DNA from: an uncultured Kiritimatiellota bacterium
GTDB taxonomy: Bacteria > Verrucomicrobiota > Kiritimatiellia > RFP12 > UBA1067
Direction of reading: 5' to 3'
NCBI GenBank assembly: GCA_934675625.1
Contig: CAKURH010000014.1
Location: 1 to 48,341 of the forward strand
Length of the DNA stretch: 48,341 bases
Both the position numbers and the translations under genes were made by a program. Under the pieces are notes generated by a model. That model was not told the DNA's origin and ran no database searches. It saw only the letters and a program-made list of their open reading frames with translations. Each line of letters opens with the position of its first letter. Within the stretch, counting starts at the first letter, position 1. Below, one piece after another: positions 15,655 through 27,062 of the stretch.

Positions 15655-17235
15655 ATGAAACCGATTGCCACCAACATCGCCGACTTCGAGACCCTGCGCA
15701 AGCACGGTCAGCTCTACGTCGACAAGACCGCGTACCTGCATCGGCTCGTCACCGACCCGAGCCGCACGTTCTTCTTCTGCGCACGGCCGCGCCGCTTTGG
15801 GAAGTCGCTGAGCGTGACGACGCTGAAGTCGATTTTTCTCGGCCATCGGGAGTTCTTCGACGGGCTTGCGATCGCGAAGACCGACTACGACTGGCGTCCG
15901 CACGCCGTCATCCACTTCAACTGGGGCGGAGTGGACGTCTCCAGCGTTGAGACGTTTGAGGAGACGCTGAAAAAAGCCGTGAGTCGTTCGCTTGCGGACG
16001 CCGGTTGGCAATACGATGAGTCGTTGCGTCCGTCTGACAACCTGGCCGACGCCATCGACTTCTTCTACAAGCGCGACGGCGTGGGCGCGGCGATCCTGAT
16101 CGACGAGTACGACGACCCGGTGGCGAAGGCGCTCGCGGACGTCGAACTCGCCGAGAGGATCCGCACGCGGCTTTCGACGATCTACGCGCAGTTCAAGGAC
16201 AATTCGGGGAAGATCCGCTTCCTCTACATCACGGGCGTGTCGAAGTTCACGAAGCTCTCGATCTTCTCGACGCTCTCCAGCCTGAACGACATCTCCTTCG
16301 AGAGCGACTATGCCGCGCTCTACGGCTATACGGAAGAGGAACTTGACGCAAACTTCGCCGAGCACCTGCACGTCAAGGCCGAGCGCATGGGCCTCTCCGA
16401 CGCGGCGTTCCGCGTCGAGCTGAAGCGCTGGTTCAACGGCTACCGCTTCGCGCGTTTCGATGCGACAACGGTCTACAATCCCGTGTCCATCGCGTTGACC
16501 CTCTCGTCGGCGGATCCGGCGGTTACCGCGACGTGGACGTCGACGGGCCGGGCCTCGACGCTGATGAACTACATCCGGCGCGAGGGGGCTCTCGCCATCG
16601 ACCCCGACGGCGAGATCGACGCCGTCGAGGCGGATTTCGACGTCGCCGACCTTTCGCACATCCAGCCGATCGGGATGCTCTACCAGACGGGCTACCTGAC
16701 GATCGCCGACTACTCGTATGGACTCTACAAGCTGCGCGTCCCCGACGAGGAGGTGCGGCAGGATCTCGCGGCGCTGCTTGCGGGCGCCTACGCGGGGAAG
16801 GACGCACAGTGGTCGGCCTCGCTCGGCGGCAAGCTGCGCGCGGGGCGGTTTGACGCGTTCTTCGACGGCCTGAAGGCCCTTTACGCGAAGCTGCCCTATG
16901 GCCCGCACGAGGGCTTCGAGCGGAAGAACGAGTTCGCGTACACGCGGCCCCTCTGCATGCTGCTCGCGGCGCAGGGCTTCCAGTACGACCCCGAAGTGAC
17001 GCAGACCGTCGGCCGCAGCGACCTCGTTGCGACGCACCCCTGCGGCGTCTACGTCTTCGAGCTGAAGGTGGACGCGACGGCGGCGGACGCGCTGAAGCAG
17101 ATTCATGACAAGGGCTATGCCGATCCGTATCGGGCGCGCGGCCTCCCGATTTACGCCATCGGTCTTGCGTTCGACTCGAAGACGCGTCAGCTCACGGACG
17201 CGGCTGTCGAGAAGTTGCCGCTCGAGCAGAAATAA
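15655..17235 (+). CDS. AAA-ATPase-like / PD-(D/E)XK nuclease protein (DUF1703 type)
   Basis: The 526-residue protein has the AAA-ATPase_like plus PDDEXK_9 architecture that is very abundant in gut anaerobes. The N-terminal part shows FVDKT-like YVDKTAYLHRL and an atypical P-loop RPRRFGKS (44-51). A Walker B-like ILIDEYDDP lies near 147-155. A C-terminal nuclease core GVYVFELKV has E469-x-K471, followed by a Gln/Tyr-containing helix (QIHDKGYADPY). Function is not established for the family; roles in mobile-element biology or defence are proposed only. ATG 15655 is supported by family alignment (MKPIATNIADFETLRK) and by the promoter lying directly upstream; no Shine-Dalgarno is present. Confidence 0.9.
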   Translation: MKPIATNIADFETLRKHGQLYVDKTAYLHRLVTDPSRTFFFCARPRRFGKSLSVTTLKSIFLGHREFFDGLAIAKTDYDWRPHAVIHFNWGGVDVSSVETFEETLKKAVSRSLADAGWQYDESLRPSDNLADAIDFFYKRDGVGAAILIDEYDDPVAKALADVELAERIRTRLSTIYAQFKDNSGKIRFLYITGVSKFTKLSIFSTLSSLNDISFESDYAALYGYTEEELDANFAEHLHVKAERMGLSDAAFRVELKRWFNGYRFARFDATTVYNPVSIALTLSSADPAVTATWTSTGRASTLMNYIRREGALAIDPDGEIDAVEADFDVADLSHIQPIGMLYQTGYLTIADYSYGLYKLRVPDEEVRQDLAALLAGAYAGKDAQWSASLGGKLRAGRFDAFFDGLKALYAKLPYGPHEGFERKNEFAYTRPLCMLLAAQGFQYDPEVTQTVGRSDLVATHPCGVYVFELKVDATAADALKQIHDKGYADPYRARGLPIYAIGLAFDSKTRQLTDAAVEKLPLEQK

Positions 17236-17250
17236 GGATTAACTCAATTC

Positions 17251-17259
17251 TGATATAGG
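17251..17259 (+). promoter_or_regulatory. Possible weak extended -10 before ugd
   Basis: TGATATAGG matches the TGnTATA half of the local promoter pattern. If used, transcription would start near 17266, one base before ATG 17267. The AGGA inside it could instead serve as a ribosome site for a transcript from upstream, so the call is tentative. Confidence 0.4.
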
Positions 17260-17266
17260 ACATCTC

Positions 17267-18634
17267 ATGAAGATGAACAGGGACATAGTGTGCATCGGCG
17301 CCGGCTACATCGGCGGGCCGACGATGGCGGTGATCGCCAAGATGAACCCCGACCGCCGGGTCGTGGTGGTGGACGTCAACGAGGCGCGCATTGCGGCCTG
17401 GAACTCCGCCGACTTCCGACTGCCGATCTACGAGCCGGGGCTGGAGGACGTCGTGCGGGAGGTGCGCGGACGCAACCTCTTCTTCTCGACGGACATCGCG
17501 TCCGCCGTCAAGTCCTGCGACATCGTCTTCGTCGGCGTGAACACCCCGACGAAGATGTTCGGGCGCGGGGCCGGGCGCGCGAGCGACCTCCAGCACTGGG
17601 AGGCGACGGCCCGCGAGATCAAGCGCTTTGCGGCGGGCGACAAGATCGTCGTCGAGAAATCGACGCTGCCCGTGCGGACGGCGGCGGCGATGGAGGCGAT
17701 CCTGAACGACCACGCCGAACACCGCTTCACCGTCCTCTCGAACCCCGAGTTCCTCGCCGAGGGCACGGCGATCAATGACCTCTTCAACCCCGACCGCGTG
17801 CTGATCGGTGGGCCGCAGACGCCGGACGGGCAGCGGGCCGTGCAGGAGATCGTCGAGATCTACCGCGGCCGCACGCCCTGGGTTCCGGAAGACCGGATCC
17901 TCACGACGAACGTGTGGAGCGCGGAGCTGACGAAGCTGGCGGCGAACGCCATGCTCGCCCAGCGCGTGAGCTCCGTCAACGCCCTCGCCGGACTCTGCGA
18001 GGCGACGGGGGCGGACGTGGACGAGGTCGCCCGCGTGATCGGCGCCGACCGCCGCATCGGGCCGAAGTTCCTCAAGGCGGGGCCGGGCTTCGGCGGCAGC
18101 TGCTTCAAGAAGGACGTCCTCAACCTCGTCTACCTCTGCGAAAGCTACGGCCTGCACACCGCCGCCGAATACTGGGCGGGCGTCATCAAGATGAACGACC
18201 ACCAGCAGGAGCGCATCGTCTCGCGGCTCTTCAAGGAGATGTTCAACACGCTGGCGAACCGGAAGATCGCGCTGTTCGGCTTCGCGTTCAAGGCCGACAC
18301 GGGCGACACGCGCGAGACGCCGGCCGGCGCGGTGGCGCGGCTGCTCGCCGAGGAGCATGTGCGCCTGGCGGTCACGGACCCGAAGGCGCTGGACAACGCG
18401 CGCCTCGACCTCGCCGACCTCGGCGGAATCGCCTACGAGGAATCCCCCTATGCGGCGGCGCAGGAGGCGGACGCCATCCTCCTGATGACGGACTGGCGCG
18501 AATATCCGGCGCTCGACTGGCGGCGCATCTACGACTCGATGCGCAAGCCCGCCCTCGTCTTCGACACGCGCAACTGCCTGGACGCGGCCCAGCTGCGCGA
18601 AATCGGCTTCAAGGTTCTGAACATCGGCAAGTAG
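17267..18634 (+). CDS. ugd: UDP-glucose 6-dehydrogenase
   Basis: The product oxidises UDP-glucose twice with NAD to UDP-glucuronate, a precursor of capsule and exopolysaccharide. The 455-residue protein has the Rossmann motif GAGYIGGPT (about 9-17), the ENDxPT-like VGVNTPTK, the conserved NPEFLAEGTAI, and the active-site GPGFGGSCFKKD with catalytic Cys279. Length and the GGPT variant resemble the longer eukaryote-like UGDH branch (about 460-490 residues) more than the short bacterial form. A substrate of related structure cannot be excluded. It sits 31 bases after the DUF1703 gene; ATG 17273 is an alternative start six bases downstream. Confidence 0.9.
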   Translation: MKMNRDIVCIGAGYIGGPTMAVIAKMNPDRRVVVVDVNEARIAAWNSADFRLPIYEPGLEDVVREVRGRNLFFSTDIASAVKSCDIVFVGVNTPTKMFGRGAGRASDLQHWEATAREIKRFAAGDKIVVEKSTLPVRTAAAMEAILNDHAEHRFTVLSNPEFLAEGTAINDLFNPDRVLIGGPQTPDGQRAVQEIVEIYRGRTPWVPEDRILTTNVWSAELTKLAANAMLAQRVSSVNALAGLCEATGADVDEVARVIGADRRIGPKFLKAGPGFGGSCFKKDVLNLVYLCESYGLHTAAEYWAGVIKMNDHQQERIVSRLFKEMFNTLANRKIALFGFAFKADTGDTRETPAGAVARLLAEEHVRLAVTDPKALDNARLDLADLGGIAYEESPYAAAQEADAILLMTDWREYPALDWRRIYDSMRKPALVFDTRNCLDAAQLREIGFKVLNIGK

Positions 18635-18688
18635 CGGCGCGCGTTCGGCAGGTTCTGTAAGGTTCAGGCCGAGGCGTTTACATTTTAT

Positions 18689-18720
18689 GAAAGAACCGAA
18701 GACGCCGCGAGGGTTCTTTC
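18689..18720. promoter_or_regulatory. 9-bp inverted repeat upstream of the carB sigma-54 site
   Basis: GAAAGAACC (18689-18697) is exactly inverted as GGTTCTTTC (18712-18720) with a 14-base centre. It could be a dyad for a regulator acting on the adjacent sigma-54 promoter, although enhancer sites usually lie further upstream. It could also be a hairpin at the end of the ugd transcript, though no T-run follows. Confidence 0.45.
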
Positions 18721-18735
18721 GCGGACGAAATGGGT

Positions 18736-18751
18736 TGGCACGAAGATTGCA
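18736..18751 (+). promoter_or_regulatory. Sigma-54 (RpoN) promoter of carB
   Basis: TGGCACG, four bases, TTGCA matches the -24/-12 consensus TGGCACG-N4-TTGCW at every defined position. With the C of TTGC as -12, transcription starts near 18762, four bases before the carB ATG. No sigma-70 -10 is seen in this gap. Control by RpoN implies an enhancer-binding activator encoded elsewhere. Confidence 0.8.
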
Positions 18752-18765
18752 AAACAACCTCTGAT

Positions 18766-21948
<3,183 letters not shown>

Positions 21949-21971
21949 TCGCGCGCCGCAGATGCGGCTCG

Positions 21972-21994
21972 TCGGCCTTCAAATGGAAGGCCGA
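21972..21994. terminator. Hairpin after carB
   Basis: TCGGCCTT (21972-21979) pairs with AAGGCCGA (21987-21994) across 7 bases. There is no T-run, so it is either a weak terminator or an mRNA 3-prime structure separating carB from the secretion genes. Confidence 0.45.
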
Positions 21995-22015
21995 TTGGTC
22001 GGACGGCGGAGATTT

Positions 22016-22024
22016 TGGTATAAT
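22016..22024 (+). promoter_or_regulatory. Extended -10 promoter of the secretion operon, near-leaderless
   Basis: TGGTATAAT lies 11 bases before ATG 22036, so a leader of about 5 bases is predicted. No Shine-Dalgarno is visible. Confidence 0.7.
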
Positions 22025-22035
22025 CTGCAAGTTCA

Positions 22036-23208
22036 ATGCAGAAGGACTTTCAGATCGCCGTCTTCGAGGGCGGAACGCTCCGCGTCGTCAAGTCCGGGAA
22101 TCCCGGGCACGAGGCGGTGCTGGCGTTGCCGCTCAATCGGCTGCTCGCGAAGATGGTTCGCGTGCCGGTGGGCGAAGACGCCGTCGCCGTCGCGACGCCG
22201 GTCCTGCAGGCGCTGAGCCCCTTTCCCGACGAGCCGCTGACGGTCAACTGCGAGACGGTGCGCGAGACGGCGGAGGGCGCGGTCGTCCTCGCGGCGGCGC
22301 TGCCGGAGAGCGCGACGGACGACCTCGCCGAGGCGCTGGACGCGCAGAAGCTCAACGTGACGCGCATCGACCTGCTGGCGCTCGGCCAGCTGCGCGAGAT
22401 CTGGGGGCACTTCGACGCGGCGGACGGAAAGCGGCGGCTGATTCGCATCACGTCGCCGGACTGCCTGACGCTCATCGTCCTTGACGGCGATCAGCCGGTC
22501 GCGCTGCGCGGGCTCTCCGACGCGGGCGACCGGGAACGCGAGGAGATGCTGCTCTTGCTGGAGGCGGAGTCGTTCGGCGGGCCGAAGCCGCTCGCCGAGA
22601 CGATTGAGGTCGCGGCGTCCGACGCGGCGGTCGAGGGCGTCGCGGAACGTTCGCTGGATCCGTCGGCCCTGAACGCCCTGCCGGCGAGCTGGCGCGAGGT
22701 GCTGGAGGAGACGCGCTTCAAGGCGAAGCTCGTGCGGCGGCTCTCCGTCGCCGTCGGGCTGTGGCTCCTGGTGATGGGCGTCCTTTTCGGCGTGCCGGTC
22801 GTCTACGGGTTCATGGCCGACCACCAGAAGGGCCTGTCGCGGCAGCACGCGCGGCAGTATCGGCTCGTGAGCGACAAGAAGAAGAAGGTGGACGTCTTCA
22901 AGGAGTATTCCGACCACGGGCGCGGCGCGCTGGAGATCATGAAGGCGGTGTCGGATCGCCTGCCCGCCGGCATCACGCTCTCGAACTGGAGCTACGACCG
23001 CAAGACGGGGCTGCGGATTTCGGGCGAGGCCGAGACGGACACCGAGGTCTATGACTTCAAGAACACGATGGAGGAGCTGGCGTTCGGCGAGGACGAAGAC
23101 GCCGAGCGGGTCTTCCGCACCGTCGAGCTCGGCAAGCTCAACATGGCGAAGGGCAAGCAGCGGTTCGACTTGGACTTGGGCTTCGAGGCGCAGGAGGAAG
23201 AGGAATGA
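22036..23208 (+). CDS. GspL/PilN-like inner-membrane secretion component
   Basis: The 390-residue protein has a cytoplasmic N-terminal region (about 1-235) with the beta-rich layout of GspL/PilM-like actin-fold domains, one membrane segment (about 241-262, LWLLVMGVLFGVPVVYGFM) and a periplasmic part with a coiled coil and a ferredoxin-like domain (about 300-380). The layout, and position before a GspM/PilO-like protein and a secretin, indicate a type II secretion or type IV pilus-like inner-membrane platform. Sequence identity to named families is low, so the exact name is inferred. Its stop overlaps the next start (ATGA). No GspE, GspF or GspG is in the window. Confidence 0.6.
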   Translation: MQKDFQIAVFEGGTLRVVKSGNPGHEAVLALPLNRLLAKMVRVPVGEDAVAVATPVLQALSPFPDEPLTVNCETVRETAEGAVVLAAALPESATDDLAEALDAQKLNVTRIDLLALGQLREIWGHFDAADGKRRLIRITSPDCLTLIVLDGDQPVALRGLSDAGDREREEMLLLLEAESFGGPKPLAETIEVAASDAAVEGVAERSLDPSALNALPASWREVLEETRFKAKLVRRLSVAVGLWLLVMGVLFGVPVVYGFMADHQKGLSRQHARQYRLVSDKKKKVDVFKEYSDHGRGALEIMKAVSDRLPAGITLSNWSYDRKTGLRISGEAETDTEVYDFKNTMEELAFGEDEDAERVFRTVELGKLNMAKGKQRFDLDLGFEAQEEEE

Positions 23209-23738
23209 ACGCGATGACGCTAAAGCAGAAGGCGGTCTTTGCCGCCCTGGCCGTGGTCGGGCTCTACGCCGTCGCGGCGCTGACGTGGTTCCTCTCGGCG
23301 GAGTCCGCCTGGAAGAAGGCGGCGCGCCGCTACGAGCAGGCGAAGGCGACGTACCTGAAGGAGGAGCGGCTCATCGCCGACAAGGCGAAGTGGGACGCGG
23401 CGTACGAGACGGAGAAGGCGGCGATGCCGACGTTCGCGGCGGGCAAGGCGACGGACACGACGTGGCTGCAGAAGATGGGCGAGATCGCGACGCGCAACCT
23501 CATCCAGATCTCGCAGCGCGGCACGCAGAAGGAGAAGCTGGAAATCGACGACGTGACGGTGCTGCCGATCGACGCGAGCTGGGAGGGCTCGCTGGAGGCG
23601 CTCGTCAAGTTCCTGCACGAGCTGGAGAATTCGGACGCGGGGCTCTTCGACATCGCCGAACTGCGCTTCCGCCCCAGCGCGAAGAAAGGCTATCTGCGCG
23701 GTGACTTCACGCTCAACTGCGCGTATATGAGGGAGTAG
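23205..23738 (+). CDS. GspM/PilO-like membrane protein
   Basis: The 177-residue protein has one N-terminal membrane helix (about 8-30), a charged coiled coil (about 32-75) and a C-terminal alpha/beta domain with the VTVLPIDASWEGSLEALVKFL pattern seen in PilO/GspM ferredoxin-like folds. It starts inside the upstream stop (ATGA), implying coupled synthesis with the GspL-like partner, with which GspM proteins dimerise. The name is from fold pattern and context rather than strong identity. Confidence 0.6.
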   Translation: MNAMTLKQKAVFAALAVVGLYAVAALTWFLSAESAWKKAARRYEQAKATYLKEERLIADKAKWDAAYETEKAAMPTFAAGKATDTTWLQKMGEIATRNLIQISQRGTQKEKLEIDDVTVLPIDASWEGSLEALVKFLHELENSDAGLFDIAELRFRPSAKKGYLRGDFTLNCAYMRE

Positions 23739-23788
23739 GTTGAGAGGTTGAGAAGTTGAGAAGTGAGAGGTTGAGAGGTTGAGAGGTT
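23738..23788 (+). repeat. Tandem 8-base repeats between gspM-like and secretin genes
   Basis: About six copies of GGTTGAGA (some AGTTGAGA, one shortened) run from the last base of the gspM-like stop to 7 bases before the secretin ATG. The final copies contain GAGAGG, which can act as a ribosome site. There is no spacer or palindrome structure, so it is not CRISPR. Slippage could change the distance and number of ribosome sites. Confidence 0.85.
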
Positions 23789-23794
23789 AAATTT

Positions 23795-26515
23795 ATGAAA
23801 AAAGCAATAACCAGTGTCCTGTCATGTGCGTTCGCCCTTTCGGCGTTCGCGGCGGCGCCGTCGCGGCTGCTCGCGCCACGCGGCGGACGCCCCGTGAACA
23901 CCGCGCACCCGACGCCGCCCGCCCAGCAGCCGGTGGCGGGTGACGAGGCGACGCCTTCGCCGACGGGCGGGCACGCCCTCAACTGGGACGGCGCGGCGAG
24001 CGACATCATCATCATGGCCTACGGCGACGAGGTCGGCAAGACGATCCTCAAGGACCCGGCCTGTCCGTCGGCAACGATCACGCTGAAGTCCAAGCAGGGG
24101 CAGAAGCTCTCGCGCGAAGACTACCTGGAGGCGATCGAGACGGTGCTGGAGATGAACGGCATCCACCTGGAGCCGTACAAGGACAGCTTCATCCGCGCCC
24201 TGCCGCGCAAGGATGTCCGCAAGGAGGGCATCCCGATCCTCATGGACAGCGACACGAAGCTCGGCGAGAGCGGCAAGGTCGTCTCGATGATGATTCCCTT
24301 CACGAACATGACGGCGGAGGACGCGCAGAAGGTGCTGGAGGGCTTCAAGTCCAATTCGGGTCTCTTGATCGTCTTCGAGCGGACGAACAAGATTCTCGTC
24401 ACGGACACCGAGCAGAACATCAACCGCATGCTGGAGATTGCGCGGGCGATTGACGTCGCCGCGCCCGTGACGGAGCAGGTCTTCGTGCGCCAGATCAAGA
24501 ACGCCTCCGTCGAGGACGTGCAGAAGGCCCTTCAGGCGATCGTCGACGACGCGATGAAGTGGCAGGAGAAGAACAAGGCGCCGACGAACCCCTCGTCACA
24601 GCAGCAACAGCCGTTTAACCGACCGATGGCGCGCAACCTGCTGCGCCGCCCCGGCCAGCAGCAACAGCCTCAGCCGCAGCCCGTCAACAACGAGTCGCTG
24701 GTCATGACCGTTTCGGACGCCGATCGGGGCATGATTCGCGGCAAGGTGCTGATCGTGCCGGACGAGCGGTCGAACAAGCTCATCGTCATCACGTCGAAGG
24801 CGAACATGGACTTCTTCGACAAGGTGATCGAGCAGCTGGACGTCGAGACGACGCCGGACACGGTCGTGAAGGTCTATCGCCTGAAGTACGCGGACGCGGA
24901 GGACGTGAGCGACATGATCAACGATCTGATCGGCAACTCGTCGTCGTCGCAGAGCAAGACGAAGAACTCCAACCAGAATGCGCGGCAAGGGGCTGGCGGC
25001 AACATCACGCGCAACAACAACACGGCCGCATCAGCGGCGGCGCGAAAGCCCGCGAACCAGCGCACGGGCGACGCGAAGGCGGGCGAGCTCTCAAAGGAGA
25101 ACACGACCGTCCTCGCCGACAAGCGCATCAACGGCCTCGTCGTCATGACGAACAAGGAGCTGGTGCCGACCATCGAGTCGATCATCGAGTCGATGGACAT
25201 CAAGCTGAGCCAGGTCCTGATTGAGACGGTCATCATCGAGGTCACGCTGGGCGACGGACTGAATACGGGGATTGACTGGGTGCGTTACAACAAGGGCGGG
25301 AAGCACGGCATGAGCCGGGAGTCGGGCGACGGCTATGCGCTTGGCGGCGGCGGCGGCGGAAATGCTAAAGCACTTTTCGAACTTGTGTCGTCAAATGCCG
25401 TTGATTATATCGTCAATCCGATCGGAAGCGGCATCAACTATTTTCTCAAATCAGAAAATTTGAACTTGGCTGCTATTATTAATGCCTCAAAAAATGATGA
25501 TCGATCTAAATACATTGCCTCTCCTATTATTATGACTGTTGATAATAAAGAGGCGACAATTGAGGCGACCGAGTCTCGCAAGTTCTACAGCGGTTCCACG
25601 AGTTCTTCGTCGGGAAGCCTCTATGGGTCTGTCTCTTATAACTATTCGGATAAGGACTTGGGCATCAAGATCAAGGTGACACCAAAGATTAATCCGAATG
25701 GAACTGTCATGTTGGAGATCGACGAGGAGTATTCACAGCTTGGCGCGGGACAGTCCGTCTTAGTAAGTAGTGGTGCGAGTACAGGTGCGCCCTCAAAAGA
25801 GACGGTTGATACGGCCTTGCAGCGGACAATGTCTGCGGACATCCTACTGGAGAATGGGCAGACCGTAGTGTTGGGCGGATTGACGGAGACAAGAACGAGC
25901 GAGAAGCAGACGGGCATCCCGATTCTGAAAGACATCCCTTGGATTGGTAAATGGCTTTTTGGCAAGGTTGAACAATCGGAGGATCGCAAGGAACTTCTTG
26001 TCTTCATGACGCCGTATGTGTTAGACGATGCCGAGAGTGCGCAGGCTGAGGCGTTGCGTCGAAAGAAGACGCTTAGCGATGTGAGTCCGTGGGATGACCA
26101 TGGCTGGTCGGCGTCGGAACTGGCCGATCCGGTCTCGAAGAAGGAGCAGATGCGCCGCTTGCAGGACGAATGGAAGAAGCAGGACGAGGAGCGGCAGACG
26201 CGCCTTGCCATCGAGCAAGAGAAGGTCAAGCGCGCACAGAAGCTGAAGGGCCTTACGGTCGAGGAGCGCAACCTTTGGCTCAAGATGCACAAGGACGAGC
26301 TTGAAGAGGAGGCGCAGGAGGAGCTGGAGGAGAAGATGCTTGACGAGAAGAGCCAAAGTGCGCTCAAGAAGCTCGCCGAGGAGATTCGCGCGAAGAAGCT
26401 TGCCGAGGCTCAGGCCGAAATGAAGAAGGCCGAGGCGGACGCCGTCGCCGAGAACGAGCGCGCGAAAGCCGACGCCGAGAAGGAAAAAAGGGAAGAGCAT
26501 GGTTCAGCAGATTGA
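23795..26515 (+). CDS. gspD: Type II/III secretion family secretin (GspD-like)
   Basis: This 906-residue outer-membrane channel protein has a signal peptide (about 1-20), N-domains (about 60-240, with VFVRQIKNASVEDV and VVKVYRLKYADAEDV repeats), a Gln/Pro-rich linker (about 265-300) and an Asn/Ser-rich linker (about 385-430). The secretin core (about 445-750) has VLIETVIIEVTL, ALQRTMSADILLENGQTVVLGGL and PILKDIPWIGKWLFG. A highly charged Lys/Glu coiled-coil tail (about 780-906), unusual for secretins, ends the protein. From about 25365 the DNA shifts abruptly to AT-rich codons within the pore domain (about 28-45 percent GC per line) and drifts back by about 26100. Its end overlaps the next gene by 17 bases. 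Confidence 0.9.
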   Translation: MKKAITSVLSCAFALSAFAAAPSRLLAPRGGRPVNTAHPTPPAQQPVAGDEATPSPTGGHALNWDGAASDIIIMAYGDEVGKTILKDPACPSATITLKSKQGQKLSREDYLEAIETVLEMNGIHLEPYKDSFIRALPRKDVRKEGIPILMDSDTKLGESGKVVSMMIPFTNMTAEDAQKVLEGFKSNSGLLIVFERTNKILVTDTEQNINRMLEIARAIDVAAPVTEQVFVRQIKNASVEDVQKALQAIVDDAMKWQEKNKAPTNPSSQQQQPFNRPMARNLLRRPGQQQQPQPQPVNNESLVMTVSDADRGMIRGKVLIVPDERSNKLIVITSKANMDFFDKVIEQLDVETTPDTVVKVYRLKYADAEDVSDMINDLIGNSSSSQSKTKNSNQNARQGAGGNITRNNNTAASAAARKPANQRTGDAKAGELSKENTTVLADKRINGLVVMTNKELVPTIESIIESMDIKLSQVLIETVIIEVTLGDGLNTGIDWVRYNKGGKHGMSRESGDGYALGGGGGGNAKALFELVSSNAVDYIVNPIGSGINYFLKSENLNLAAIINASKNDDRSKYIASPIIMTVDNKEATIEATESRKFYSGSTSSSSGSLYGSVSYNYSDKDLGIKIKVTPKINPNGTVMLEIDEEYSQLGAGQSVLVSSGASTGAPSKETVDTALQRTMSADILLENGQTVVLGGLTETRTSEKQTGIPILKDIPWIGKWLFGKVEQSEDRKELLVFMTPYVLDDAESAQAEALRRKKTLSDVSPWDDHGWSASELADPVSKKEQMRRLQDEWKKQDEERQTRLAIEQEKVKRAQKLKGLTVEERNLWLKMHKDELEEEAQEELEEKMLDEKSQSALKKLAEEIRAKKLAEAQAEMKKAEADAVAENERAKADAEKEKREEHGSAD
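25365..26060 (+). other. AT-rich tract inside the secretin gene
   Basis: Right after a Gly-rich run of GGC/GGA codons the sequence changes to AT-ending codons; for example the line at 25441 is about 28 percent G+C and 25501 about 33 percent by hand count, against about 65 percent or more in adjacent genes. The reading frame is unbroken and the encoded secretin domain is intact. This suggests replacement of the pore-encoding segment by recombination with a low-GC donor. Confidence 0.75.
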
Positions 26516-27062
26516 CGAACAGGAAGCCTTGGCCTATTTTGAGCGGTTGGATCCGCTCGTCCGTCCGGGCACGGTTTTGTTCGTCATTGGCGGATCGGCG
26601 ATTGCTCAGTTGGGAGCAAAAATTCGTGTGACGGCGGACATAGACGTGGCCTTGCCCTATTCGAAGATTGAGATGTCCGAATTTGTGGAGGCTTCTTCCA
26701 AGGCTGGTCTGCCGGTCAATCCGACATTTGGCTATCAGGGTGCGTATATCGAACTGGTGAAGCCGCTGATGCTGACGTTGCCGAAGCCGGCATCCGTAAC
26801 GGACTGCATCGACCTGTTCCAAGGCGTCAACTTGACGGTTCGCACGAGCAGTCCGGCGGATCTTGTCGCCTCCAAGCTCTACCGTTACAGCGATCAAGAC
26901 CAGGAAGATATCCAGTTCCTGATGGGGGCGGGAGGCGTAACGCTGGAGGCCGTCCGCGAGTCAGTTTCGCGATTGCCCGTGCGTTTCAGGGACGATGTCT
27001 TGGTGCGCGAGAATCTCTCCAAACTTGAGTCTGATGTGCGCGTCTGGAAGGGAGGGACCTGA
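26499..27062 (+). CDS. Nucleotidyltransferase-fold protein (DUF6036/AbiEii-like)
   Basis: The 187-residue protein carries IGGSAIAQLG (about 28-37) and TADIDVALP (about 43-51). The spacing of the Gly-Gly-Ser helix start and the DxD-like acidic pair is that of minimal nucleotidyltransferases, including AbiEii and DUF6036 proteins. No membrane segment is present. It begins inside the secretin gene (17-base overlap) behind GGGAAGAG and overlaps the next ORF as TGATG, so the pair is translated together. Base composition is lower in GC than the GspL/M genes. The family is often part of toxin-antitoxin or abortive-infection pairs; here that is inference only. Confidence 0.55.
   Translation: MVQQIDEQEALAYFERLDPLVRPGTVLFVIGGSAIAQLGAKIRVTADIDVALPYSKIEMSEFVEASSKAGLPVNPTFGYQGAYIELVKPLMLTLPKPASVTDCIDLFQGVNLTVRTSSPADLVASKLYRYSDQDQEDIQFLMGAGGVTLEAVRESVSRLPVRFRDDVLVRENLSKLESDVRVWKGGT

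Noticed and set aside
11728..17106. Minus-strand open frame of about 1790 codons opposite the beta-helix and DUF1703 genes
   Set aside because: It is a GC-driven antisense shadow: composition is Arg/Val/Ala/Asp repeats with no motif, and the opposite strand holds clear genes.
23738..23788. Possible CRISPR array
   Set aside because: Units are 8 bases in direct tandem with no spacers and no cas genes nearby.
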